Part shown: positions 1 to 6,373 of the stretch, piece after piece
How the letters are laid out: each line of letters begins with the position of its first letter
Numbering within the stretch: the stretch's first letter is position 1
Assembly (NCBI GenBank): GCA_947588865.1
Contig: CANPYQ010000051.1
Location: 1-8,481, forward strand
Reading direction: 5' to 3'
From: an uncultured Bacilli bacterium
Lineage (GTDB): Bacteria > Bacillota_I > Bacilli_A > RF39 > UBA660
Length of the DNA: 8,481 nt
The notes under the pieces: generated by a model
What the model was told of the DNA's origin: nothing
What the model saw: the letters and a program-made list of their open reading frames with translations, nothing else
Database searches by the model: none
Translations under genes and position numbers: made by a program

Positions 1-57
1 CAAGTCAATATAAATTTAGATTATTTAATAGACCATCAATTAATTTATATAGATTAA
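1..57 (+). CDS. possible 3' end of a gene entering from the left edge
   Basis: Frame 1 is open from the window edge to a TAA at 55-57 and reads QVNINLDYLIDHQLIYID. The stop sits exactly at the foot of a strong terminator hairpin, the usual place for the end of a gene. Frame 3 is also open, to a TAA at 66-68, but its end would lie in the hairpin loop. In such A+T-rich DNA, 18 open codons prove little, so the coding call rests mainly on the terminator that follows. No function can be given. Confidence 0.3.
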   Translation, partial: QVNINLDYLIDHQLIYID

Positions 58-85
58 GAAATAAATAATATTTCTTATTTTTTTT
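55..85 (+). terminator. intrinsic terminator for a gene left of the window
   Basis: A perfect 9-bp stem (TAAGAAATA at 55-63 with TATTTCTTA at 69-77) closes a 5-nt loop and is followed directly by eight T residues (78-85). The stem is nearly all A-T, but the perfect pairing and long U tract make it a good plus-strand rho-independent terminator. It implies a plus-strand transcript arriving from the left and separates it from the gene starting at 111. Confidence 0.75.
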
Positions 86-90
86 ATACA

Positions 91-107
91 TATAATTAAT
101 TGGTGAT
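91..107 (+). promoter_or_regulatory. -10 box fused to the ribosome binding site of the gene at 111
   Basis: A consensus -10 hexamer TATAAT lies at 91-96. GGTGAT at 102-107, complementary to the AUCACC of the 16S rRNA 3' end, follows after only five bases, then three bases and the GTG start at 111. A start site about seven bases past the -10 box would fall at or next to the first base of GGTGAT, so the mRNA would have almost no leader. No convincing -35 hexamer is visible at 16-18 bp; that stretch is terminator stem and T tract. The site is inferred from the -10 box alone and from its likeness to the fmt promoter. Confidence 0.45.
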
Positions 108-110
108 TAT

Positions 111-509
111 GTGAATTACAAAAATCCCAAGCATAAAAAAGATGAAATAAGAGCAATTAATATCCAATTATGGGCACTTATAATTGCACTTATATCTTCG
201 GTTATTTCTATTATTATTACTTATAATCAAAAACTTGATTTAGAAAATAAAGAAACTCATTTGAATTCTAAACAACTATTTAATGTTACTTTATTCAATA
301 GAATACTTATCCTAATATTATCATTCATATTCTTATATGTTAACTTTGTTCTTTATAAAATTTCAAAGGAGGAAAAGGAAGATTTAAAAGCATATATTCT
401 CCAAATAATAGCATCTGTTCTTGTAATCGTATCAGGAATTATTGCTTTATATGTAGTTGGATTATCTGAAACTGAAAATATCGTAGATGTTGAAAATCCT
501 ATTATATAA
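111..509 (+). CDS. small three-helix membrane protein of unknown function
   Basis: I do not recognise this 132-residue protein. It has a short basic N terminus (KNPKHKK at 4-10) and three hydrophobic segments at about 18-38, 63-82 and 95-117, the last two separated by a charged loop rich in Lys and Glu (84-93). The positive-inside rule places the N terminus and the 84-93 loop in the cytoplasm and the acidic C-terminal tail outside. There is no cleavable signal peptide, no Cys, and no motif I can tie to an enzyme or transporter family. The GTG start is set by GGTGAT three bases upstream; in frame, a TAA at 93-95 blocks any longer form. It stands alone, convergent with the cell-wall operon, between two terminators. 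It is probably real because its length, membrane pattern, ribosome binding site and terminator all agree. Confidence 0.72.
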   Translation: MNYKNPKHKKDEIRAINIQLWALIIALISSVISIIITYNQKLDLENKETHLNSKQLFNVTLFNRILILILSFIFLYVNFVLYKISKEEKEDLKAYILQIIASVLVIVSGIIALYVVGLSETENIVDVENPII

Positions 510-531
510 TAAAAACTCTTTAAAAGAGTTT
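505..531 (-). terminator. intrinsic terminator of the cell-wall operon
   Basis: A perfect 8-bp stem (AAACTCTT at 513-520 with AAGAGTTT at 524-531) has a 3-nt loop. Read on the minus strand the stem runs straight into TTTTT and then TATTATAT, so it works as a terminator for the operon ending with the amidase gene. On the plus strand the stem is followed by TCTATTG, a poor U tract. It lies just past the stop codon of the opposing small membrane protein gene, so the minus transcript would end at about that gene's last codons. Confidence 0.65.
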
Positions 532-554
532 CTATTGTAGTAAGGAGTGTTTAT

Positions 555-582
555 CAAGGTATTTCAACCTTGCTTTTTAATT
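555..582 (+). terminator. intrinsic terminator of the small membrane protein gene
   Basis: CAAGGT (555-560) pairs with ACCTTG (567-572) across a 6-nt loop and is followed on the plus strand by CTTTTTAATT. This is a short but recognisable rho-independent terminator for the gene ending at 509. The minus-strand side has no U tract, so I assign it to the plus strand only. The remaining convergent space up to 626 shows no gene or other signal that I can see. Confidence 0.6.
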
Positions 583-626
583 ATATAATTTTAATGTGTT
601 TAAAAATTGTTTAAATTGTGTAGTTT

Positions 627-1892
627 TTATGAAATATTTAAATATTCACTTATTGAATCACATATTGCTTCGGCAAAATCTTCTTTATCTTTTATAAGTT
701 TATTTAAATCTTTATTATAATTTATATAAGCCATTTCAATTAAATAAGGCTCTGCTGTAATATTTGAATTATAATAGTTATTTAAACCATAGTAATCATT
801 TCTCCCATCAATATAAGCACCAGTATTAATCCCACCTACTTCTCTTATCATATACATATAAGGAGAGTTTTCCTTTATATCATATGGTTTCATATTTTTT
901 TCTAACATTTCACTATTCGAATTTTCTATATCTTGTTTTGTAAAATATGTGTAATATACACCATTAGATATTTTATCAGTTCCTTTTTTAGAGTATCCAA
1001 CAATTTCAGCCACATTATTAGCTAAAATTATTGAAAAATCATAATTAATATCATTCGGAGTATATACCTCCACTCCACCATAATTCATATTCCCATAAGC
1101 ACTATTAAGATGAAGAGATATACTATATTTAGATTTGTAATAATTTGGTAACAGTGCTCTGCCACCATCTCCATATGGTTCGAGATATGTGTCATCTTCA
1201 CGGGTTAACTTAACTTTTAAACCTAATCTTTCCAGTTTTTCTTTCAATGATAAGGCTATATCTAAAGTCAAATCTGATTCGTAATATGTCGTACCATCAA
1301 GTGTTCCACTTGACCCAACATCCTTTCCACCATGTCCAGGATCTATTACTATATCATATACATCGTCTTTTAATTTTTCCTCTTCTATCTTAAATTCTAC
1401 ATAATTTTTTTCTTTACTAATATCAAATATTATATTAATTTTATTATTTTTATCATTTCTAGTAACCGTATAATATTCTAAATTTTCATATTTTGTTTTA
1501 TTTTGTAAAGTATAATATTTTAAATTTTCATTATCATTTTCTCTAACTAAAAGCAAATAACTCCCTATCTTCAAATCATCTAGAAAAATTCCATCATTAA
1601 TTTTATCACTTATTTTAAAACAAGTTCTATTTTCATTCTTATAGAAATTACCGCCAAGAACTATATCTTCTTCTTCATTCTTTAAAACTAAGGATAAATC
1701 ATTATCTATAACCTCGTCTATACAACCACTAATATTTAAATGCTGTCCAAATATAGAATAATTATCTATGTAGAATTCTTCCTCTTCCGTAGTTTCAAGT
1801 AAACTTATTAAACTCTCATTTCTATAAAAAAAATAAAAATAAGCTAAAATACTAACAATTAGAATAAACAATATAAGAAAAATTTTTTTCAT
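627..1892 (-). CDS. membrane-anchored N-acetylmuramoyl-L-alanine amidase (Amidase_3)
   Basis: This zinc hydrolase cuts the amide bond between MurNAc and L-Ala of the peptidoglycan stem, outside the membrane. A hydrophobic N-terminal segment (3-23) is a signal anchor or uncleaved signal. Residues about 40-170 form a strand-rich region, perhaps an Ig-like or wall-binding domain, which I cannot name. The catalytic domain starts at about 178. Expected zinc ligands are visible as H187 (DPGHGG), E205 (YYESDLTLDIA) and H261 (SLHLNS), and the catalytic Glu as E386 (IEMAYINYNKDL). Between H261 and E386 are about 125 residues, longer than in compact family members; this stretch includes IREVGG and GAYIDGR, so it is an elaborated form. 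The start is fixed by GGTGAT (1896-1901) three bases upstream. The gene is last in the operon, 30 bases after mraY, and precedes a terminator. Whether it serves daughter-cell separation or wall turnover cannot be told. Confidence 0.93.
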   Translation of the reverse strand: MKKIFLILFILIVSILAYFYFFYRNESLISLLETTEEEEFYIDNYSIFGQHLNISGCIDEVIDNDLSLVLKNEEEDIVLGGNFYKNENRTCFKISDKINDGIFLDDLKIGSYLLLVRENDNENLKYYTLQNKTKYENLEYYTVTRNDKNNKINIIFDISKEKNYVEFKIEEEKLKDDVYDIVIDPGHGGKDVGSSGTLDGTTYYESDLTLDIALSLKEKLERLGLKVKLTREDDTYLEPYGDGGRALLPNYYKSKYSISLHLNSAYGNMNYGGVEVYTPNDINYDFSIILANNVAEIVGYSKKGTDKISNGVYYTYFTKQDIENSNSEMLEKNMKPYDIKENSPYMYMIREVGGINTGAYIDGRNDYYGLNNYYNSNITAEPYLIEMAYINYNKDLNKLIKDKEDFAEAICDSISEYLNIS

Positions 1893-1922
1893 AGTATCAC
1901 CATGTCACACTAATACAGTATG

Positions 1923-2915
1923 TTAATACCATACTCCAAATACTATAGCTATCATACTTAATATCAACCCTACACACCAAAAAGCAATAACTATATCTCT
2001 TTCATTCCATCCAAGTTTTTCCAAATGATGATGAAAAGGGGTCATTAAGAAAACTTTTTTATGAAAATATACCATACTAATTATTTGTATCAAACAAACT
2101 AAAGTTTCAAATACAAACACACCAGAAACAACTATAAAAGTTAATTCATGTTTAGTTATTATAGCAATTGTTGCTAGTGTAGCACCTAATGATAAACTAC
2201 CAGTATCTCCCATAAATACTTTAGCAGGTCTTGAATTGAATGCAAGAAATCCTAGTATACAACCAACTAGCACAAAACAAAAAACAGATATATCAGAAGT
2301 TCCTTCTATTGCCGGCGAATTCGCACTAATAAGAGCGAAAGTCAAAAATGCAATTAATGAAAGTCCTCCCGCAAGTCCATCAAGCCCATCCGTAATATTA
2401 ACAGCATTTGAACTTGCTACAAGCATAAAAAGTAAAAATATGCCATAAAACCATCCTAAATTTATTTCTATTCCTAAAGTATAAACTTCAATAATTGGTT
2501 TAGCTCCACTTTTCATATAGATAAAAAAGAATATTATTGCTATTAATATTTGTCCTAATAATTTTTGAATTTCTGTAAGCCCAACATTATTTTTTCTTTT
2601 AATTATTAACAAATCATCAATAAAACCTAGAAGAGCATAACTTAAAAACACAAACATAACTATAAATAAATTTGATGAGAATTCTATTTTATTCCATAGA
2701 AGTAAAATTATAACAGAAACAATTGTAGGTATTATAAATATTAATCCACCCATTGTCGGTGTTCCTTCTTTTTGTTTATGTTTTTTTTCTAAATAGGTAC
2801 TAAGTGTTTGACTTGCTTTTATTTTTTTTAATAATGGTACTAATATTATCCCCGCTAATATTGAAATTACAAATCCAATCATCAATGCAAGTACTCCTCT
2901 AGTTAATTGATACAC
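1923..2915 (-). CDS. mraY: phospho-N-acetylmuramoyl-pentapeptide-transferase (MraY)
   Basis: MraY transfers phospho-MurNAc-pentapeptide from UDP to undecaprenyl phosphate, making lipid I at the inner face of the membrane. The 330 residues match the family's usual size, with about ten hydrophobic segments. Signature motifs appear in order: KEGTPTMGG (49-57), the Asp pair D100-D101 in GFIDD, NAVNITDGLDGLAGG (170-184), FMGDTGSLSLG with catalytic-type D237, and the PFHHHLEKLGW loop (H295-H297). All key residues are intact, so it should be active. The start is GTG, supported by AAGGAG eight bases upstream (2924-2929), a site lying inside the last codons of murE copy 2. Only four bases separate the genes, so translation is probably coupled. 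MraY should act on the pooled products of both upstream MurE enzymes after MurF, which is not in this window. Confidence 0.97.
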   Translation of the reverse strand: MYQLTRGVLALMIGFVISILAGIILVPLLKKIKASQTLSTYLEKKHKQKEGTPTMGGLIFIIPTIVSVIILLLWNKIEFSSNLFIVMFVFLSYALLGFIDDLLIIKRKNNVGLTEIQKLLGQILIAIIFFFIYMKSGAKPIIEVYTLGIEINLGWFYGIFLLFMLVASSNAVNITDGLDGLAGGLSLIAFLTFALISANSPAIEGTSDISVFCFVLVGCILGFLAFNSRPAKVFMGDTGSLSLGATLATIAIITKHELTFIVVSGVFVFETLVCLIQIISMVYFHKKVFLMTPFHHHLEKLGWNERDIVIAFWCVGLILSMIAIVFGVWY

Positions 2916-2919
2916 TGTA

Positions 2920-4254
2920 TCATCTCCTTATATATTTTAATACAACATCTTTGTCACTAAAAGGAATGATCTTATTCTTTATAACTTGATAATCTTCATG
3001 TCCTTTTCCAAGCAATAATAGTATATCATTATTTGATAACATTTGTATAGCATTTTTTATTGCTTTTTTTCTATTTACAATAATTTTATAATTTTTTTTG
3101 TAAAGTTTACAAGTCATATCTTTAAGTATGTTTTTAGGCTTTTCAAATCTTGGATTATCACTTGTAAAAATAACGAAATCTGAATATTTTGTTGCAATAT
3201 CTCCCATAATACTTCTTTTTGTTCTATCCCTATTACCTCCACAACCTACTAGTGTTATTATTTTATTATGTTTAATTTTTGATACAGAATTTATTATTTT
3301 TTCTACTGCATCTGGTGTATGTGCATAATCTATTATAATATTACTATTATTATATTTAACTATATCCATTCTACCATTTGGTGAGTCTAAACTACTAATC
3401 ACATCCTTTATATTTTTTATTTTTAATAATTTTAGTAATATTATAACTATACTAACATTATATATATTATACTCTCCTATTAATTTAGTAAAATATTCTT
3501 CATTATTTAATGTAAAACTAGAACCATCTAAAGTAGAATTTATATTTGATATTTTAAAATCATTACTAGTTTTTCCATAAGTAATATTCTTATTATCGAG
3601 CAAAAAATAATTTTTATAATTATCATCACTATTTATAATCGCATAACTATCATTAGTCATTTTAAACAATTTTTGTTTTTCTAATACATAATCTTTCATA
3701 CTTTTATGATAATCTAAATGATCTTGTGTTAAATTAGTAAATACTACATAATTAAATAATAAAGTATTAACTCTTCCCATAGCAATACCCTGACTACTTA
3801 CTTCCATTACAACATATTCTATATCTTTTTCTATACACTCAAGTAACATATTATATAATTCATATAAATTAGGAGTTGTGTTATTAGTCTTTCTTCTTTC
3901 TTTATCTATATAAAATCCAATGGTTCCTATATAAGCACATTTTATTTTTATTTGATTTAAAGCTTGATATATTAAAAAAGAAGTAGTTGTTTTCCCGTTT
4001 GTACCCGTTATACCTATTAACTTTAATTTTTTTATCTCATCATAATAATTATTTTTTAAATATTCTTCTAAATATTTTTTTGTATCATCAACTACAATTG
4101 TATTTACACTATATTCACCATTTTCAACTACAACAGTAGTTGCACCTTTTTTTATTGCATCCATTATATATTTATGTCCATCGCCGTTAAATTCTTTAAT
4201 AGCGATAAAAGTGTCTCCAGGTAAAACTTTTCTAGAATCTATTTTTATATTCAT
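2920..4254 (-). CDS. murE: UDP-MurNAc-tripeptide ligase MurE, copy 2 (DNPR type, likely diaminopimelate-adding)
   Basis: MurE is an ATP-dependent cytoplasmic ligase that adds the third residue to UDP-MurNAc-L-Ala-D-Glu. Seen here, 444 residues: SRK..PGDTF at 7-15, P-loop GTNGKT (84-89), TTPN (126-129), carbamate-type K193 (LEKQKLF), GRMD (294-297), DYAHTPDA (309-316), DNPR (366-369) and GKGHEDYQ (416-423). DNPR is the known meso-diaminopimelate signature of the family. Odd points: the usual SSH is SSQ (Q155), the usual GDRD is GNRD (N341), and the N-terminal domain starts about 20-30 residues later than in typical MurE. A longer reading from GTG at 4263 is possible, but that codon lies within the ribosome binding site GAGGTG (4261-4266). 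The ATG at 4254 gives good spacing and the same N terminus as copy 1, so I use it. The gene ends in TGA, four bases before mraY. Confidence 0.95.
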   Translation of the reverse strand: MNIKIDSRKVLPGDTFIAIKEFNGDGHKYIMDAIKKGATTVVVENGEYSVNTIVVDDTKKYLEEYLKNNYYDEIKKLKLIGITGTNGKTTTSFLIYQALNQIKIKCAYIGTIGFYIDKERRKTNNTTPNLYELYNMLLECIEKDIEYVVMEVSSQGIAMGRVNTLLFNYVVFTNLTQDHLDYHKSMKDYVLEKQKLFKMTNDSYAIINSDDNYKNYFLLDNKNITYGKTSNDFKISNINSTLDGSSFTLNNEEYFTKLIGEYNIYNVSIVIILLKLLKIKNIKDVISSLDSPNGRMDIVKYNNSNIIIDYAHTPDAVEKIINSVSKIKHNKIITLVGCGGNRDRTKRSIMGDIATKYSDFVIFTSDNPRFEKPKNILKDMTCKLYKKNYKIIVNRKKAIKNAIQMLSNNDILLLLGKGHEDYQVIKNKIIPFSDKDVVLKYIRR

Positions 4255-4302
4255 AAAAAACACCTCAATATATTTTATGAATAATATATTTATTGGTGTT
4301 TT
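4255..4302 (-). promoter_or_regulatory. intercistronic hairpin with U6 tract covering the murE copy 2 ribosome binding site
   Basis: AAAACACC pairs with GGTGTTTT (4295-4302 and 4257-4264 on the plus strand), followed inward by a 2/4-nt internal loop, an 8-bp AATATATT stem (4267-4274 with 4283-4290) and an 8-nt loop. On the minus strand the structure begins two bases after the TAG of murE copy 1, and its 3' arm runs into TTTTTT and then the ATG of copy 2. The arm contains most of GAGGTG, the copy 2 ribosome binding site. It looks like a weak intrinsic terminator that also hides the site; ribosomes finishing copy 1 could open it. The pairing is seen, the function is inferred. Confidence 0.6.
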
Positions 4303-4304
4303 AA

Positions 4305-5672
4305 CTATATATTTATATATTTATTTAAATACTCTTCTACTTTTTTTCTATCATTAAAAGGTATTTTTTTATCTTTAATTATTATAACCTCTTCATGACC
4401 CTTACCAAGTATCAATAATATGTCCTTATCATCAAGCAAATCTATTGCCTTTTCTATAGCTTTTCCCCTATCAGGAATAACTTCATAATTCGTTTTATTA
4501 ATACCCTTTAACATATCAGTTAAAATATGTTCAAAATCTTCATCGTGCAAATCATCACTAGTGACTATAACATATTTACTATTGTTTAAAGCAAGATTCA
4601 TCATTTTAGGTCTTTTAGTCCTATCCCTATCTCCAGTACATCCAAATACTGTATAAACATTTCCATTTTTAATTTCATTTACAGTACTATAAATGTTTTC
4701 CATTGCATCTGGTGTATGTGCATAATCTATTACGATCAAATTGCTATTATGGTTTATTATTTCCATTCTTCCTGGTGGGCATTTCAGTATACTTGAAATT
4801 TCTACTAATTTAGAAATATCTATACCCATCTCCCTTAATACAGCTATCGCACAAACTAAATTATATATATTATATTTACCTATCAAATTAGAACTAAAAT
4901 TATATTCTTCTCCTTTTATATTAAGAATAAAATTCGTTTTATATCCCAAATTATATTGTTCAATTTTATAATCCTTCGCACTAAAACCATATTCTAAGTA
5001 ATTACCTATTTTAAAGTAATCTTTATATTTATCATCAACATTTATAATACTTTTACCATTATCTTTTAATTTATAAAATAATTTTTGTTTAGCTAGCGCA
5101 TAATTTTTCATAGTTTTATGAAAATCTAAATGATCTTGTGTGAGATTTGTAAATAGTGCATAATTAAATTTTATATTTTCGAATCTTCCTGTAGATAATC
5201 CGTGACTACTTACCTCCATAACTATAGTTTTGTACCCATTTTCATATGATCTTATTATCATATCATAAATATCACATACATCAGGACTAGTATTAGGTAA
5301 ATTTGAAATTTTTTTATCCATATAAAACCCTATTGTTCCAATATATGAACATTTAATTCCAAGTTTGTTTAAAGCTTGGTATATTATAAAACAGGTTGTT
5401 GTTTTTCCATTTGTTCCCGTAATACCAATTATAGTCATCTCTTCTAAATATTTATTATAATTTTCTTTTAAGTAATTAGTTAAATAAAGTCTAGTGTCCC
5501 TCACTTTAATCGTATCTATTTCATATTTTAAATCATTATCTACAACAATTTTTGAAGCACCATTTTCTATCGCGTTATCTATATATTTATCACCATCACT
5601 ACTAATACCTTTAAGTGCAACAAATATATCTCCTTTTTTAACTTTCCTTGAATCAGATTTAATATTTATCAT
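4305..5672 (-). CDS. murE: MurE family ligase, copy 1, with altered amino-acid specificity motif
   Basis: This 455-residue Mur ligase is plainly of the MurE group: SRK..KGDIF (8-17), P-loop GTNGKT (86-91), TSPD (128-131), SSHGL (155-159), carbamate-type K195 (LAKQKLF), GRME (301-304), DYAHTPDA (316-323), GDRDRTKRPKM (347-357) and GKGHE (423-427). It should add an amino acid to UDP-MurNAc-L-Ala-D-Glu using ATP in the cytoplasm. The motif that selects the third residue, DNPR in diaminopimelate enzymes and DNPA in the S. aureus lysine enzyme, is DDLH here (373-376). The HExxQ after the GKG motif is HEEVI. Its amino acid is therefore uncertain. It is a close paralog of copy 2: 32 of 40 residues match across the P-loop block (81-120 here, 79-118 there). 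The N terminus is short, as in copy 2. The ATG lies six bases after the previous gene, with a weak AGG (5678-5680) upstream. Confidence 0.94.
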   Translation of the reverse strand: MINIKSDSRKVKKGDIFVALKGISSDGDKYIDNAIENGASKIVVDNDLKYEIDTIKVRDTRLYLTNYLKENYNKYLEEMTIIGITGTNGKTTTCFIIYQALNKLGIKCSYIGTIGFYMDKKISNLPNTSPDVCDIYDMIIRSYENGYKTIVMEVSSHGLSTGRFENIKFNYALFTNLTQDHLDFHKTMKNYALAKQKLFYKLKDNGKSIINVDDKYKDYFKIGNYLEYGFSAKDYKIEQYNLGYKTNFILNIKGEEYNFSSNLIGKYNIYNLVCAIAVLREMGIDISKLVEISSILKCPPGRMEIINHNSNLIVIDYAHTPDAMENIYSTVNEIKNGNVYTVFGCTGDRDRTKRPKMMNLALNNSKYVIVTSDDLHDEDFEHILTDMLKGINKTNYEVIPDRGKAIEKAIDLLDDKDILLILGKGHEEVIIIKDKKIPFNDRKKVEEYLNKYINI

Positions 5673-5678
5673 AAATAC

Positions 5679-6365
5679 CTACTCTCTATATATTAAATTT
5701 TCTTTATTAAATTCTAAACTATTTATATTATTAATATTACTATATTCTATTTGTATATTAGTTAAATCTATATTTAAATTAGTTAAATCTATTGATATAT
5801 TAGTTATATAATTATCTTTACTAGTGGTGCTAATATCAATACTACCTTCATAAGCTGAATCTAGATCAAAATAATAATTGTAAAATTCATTAGAATTTAC
5901 TTTATAATTAGTCTTCTTAACACCATCAGTAAAAGTTGTACTTGATTCTTCTTTTGCACTACTTATTATATTATAAAAATTTGTATTTAATAATTTATTT
6001 ATATTATATTGTATGCTTGATAAATAATAATAATCATTATCTATAATATATAATAAATCATTTTCTAAATAATATCTATTATTGTTAAATTTTAATAATG
6101 ATGTTTTATTATAATAAGTCCCTTCAACTATATCAACCGTATTATTCGTTGTATATATTATTTTATATTGATAACTATTCATATTTTTATAATTATCGAA
6201 AATTGATAATGTATGAGTTTCTGCATCATTATTAGTTGAAGAATTTGAAGAAGAATTTAAAACAACGAAAACAAATATAAAAAATAATATATATATAATC
6301 AAAAGAGTTAATGAACGTTTTTTCGGATCGCTTAAATTTTTTTTAATACTTCTTAGAATATTCAT
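5679..6365 (-). CDS. single-pass membrane-anchored extracytoplasmic protein of unknown function
   Basis: I do not recognise this 228-residue protein. It has a basic cytoplasmic tail (1-18, with KK, DPKKR), one membrane segment (19-37), a Ser/Asn-rich linker (38-48), and an outside domain of about 180 residues rich in Asn, Tyr, Ile and Ser with no Cys. Alternating hydrophobic and polar residues (SYQYKIIYTTN, EGTYYNKTSLLKF, YYLENDLLYIID) suggest a beta-sheet domain; a LolA/LppX-like half-barrel that binds lipid is one possibility, held weakly. A 7-residue repeat (IDLTNLN, IDLTNIQ) occurs near the C terminus. The ATG has AGGAG five bases upstream (6371-6375), which overlaps the TAG of fmt, so translation is probably coupled to fmt. 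Its place directly before murE suggests an envelope role. It lies near where ftsL or a penicillin-binding protein gene often sits but resembles neither. Confidence 0.85.
   Translation of the reverse strand: MNILRSIKKNLSDPKKRSLTLLIIYILFFIFVFVVLNSSSNSSTNNDAETHTLSIFDNYKNMNSYQYKIIYTTNNTVDIVEGTYYNKTSLLKFNNNRYYLENDLLYIIDNDYYYLSSIQYNINKLLNTNFYNIISSAKEESSTTFTDGVKKTNYKVNSNEFYNYYFDLDSAYEGSIDISTTSKDNYITNISIDLTNLNIDLTNIQIEYSNINNINSLEFNKENLIYRE
5757..5792 (-). repeat. two copies of a 15-nt direct repeat within the unknown membrane-anchored gene
   Basis: ATTAGTTAAATCTAT occurs at 5757-5771 and again at 5778-5792, a 21-bp period. In the protein this gives two heptads, IDLTNLN and IDLTNIQ. The period is a multiple of three, so copy-number change would keep the reading frame. 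It is most likely a small internal duplication of a beta-strand unit. Confidence 0.7.
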
Positions 6366-6373
6366 AAGTACTC

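Noticed and set aside
1893..1925. Separate promoter for the amidase gene
   Set aside because: Only a weak TATTAG with a poor -35 (TTGGAG at 18 bp) is present, and the 30-base gap after mraY fits read-through from the operon.
2920..2923. ATGA stop/start overlap at the murE copy 2 - mraY junction
   Set aside because: The ATG opens only a six-codon frame (MIQCIN). The GTG at 2915 with AAGGAG eight bases upstream is the mraY start.
4255..4263. GTG at 4263 as the start of murE copy 2
   Set aside because: This GTG is part of the ribosome binding site GAGGTG. The ATG at 4254 has correct spacing and matches the N terminus of copy 1.
4305..5672. MurE copy 1 as MurF, folylpolyglutamate synthase or another Mur ligase
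   Set aside because: The order SSHGL, QDHLDFH, GRME, DYAHTPDA, GDRDRTKRP and GKGHE is the MurE pattern, and the similarity to copy 2 is very high; only the amino-acid motif differs.
2236..5811. Plus-strand open frames at 2236-2448, 3128-3328, 4741-4971 and 5494-5811
   Set aside because: They lie opposite strongly conserved mraY and murE genes (and, for the last, the adjoining unknown gene) and show no family motifs, so they are reading-frame shadows.
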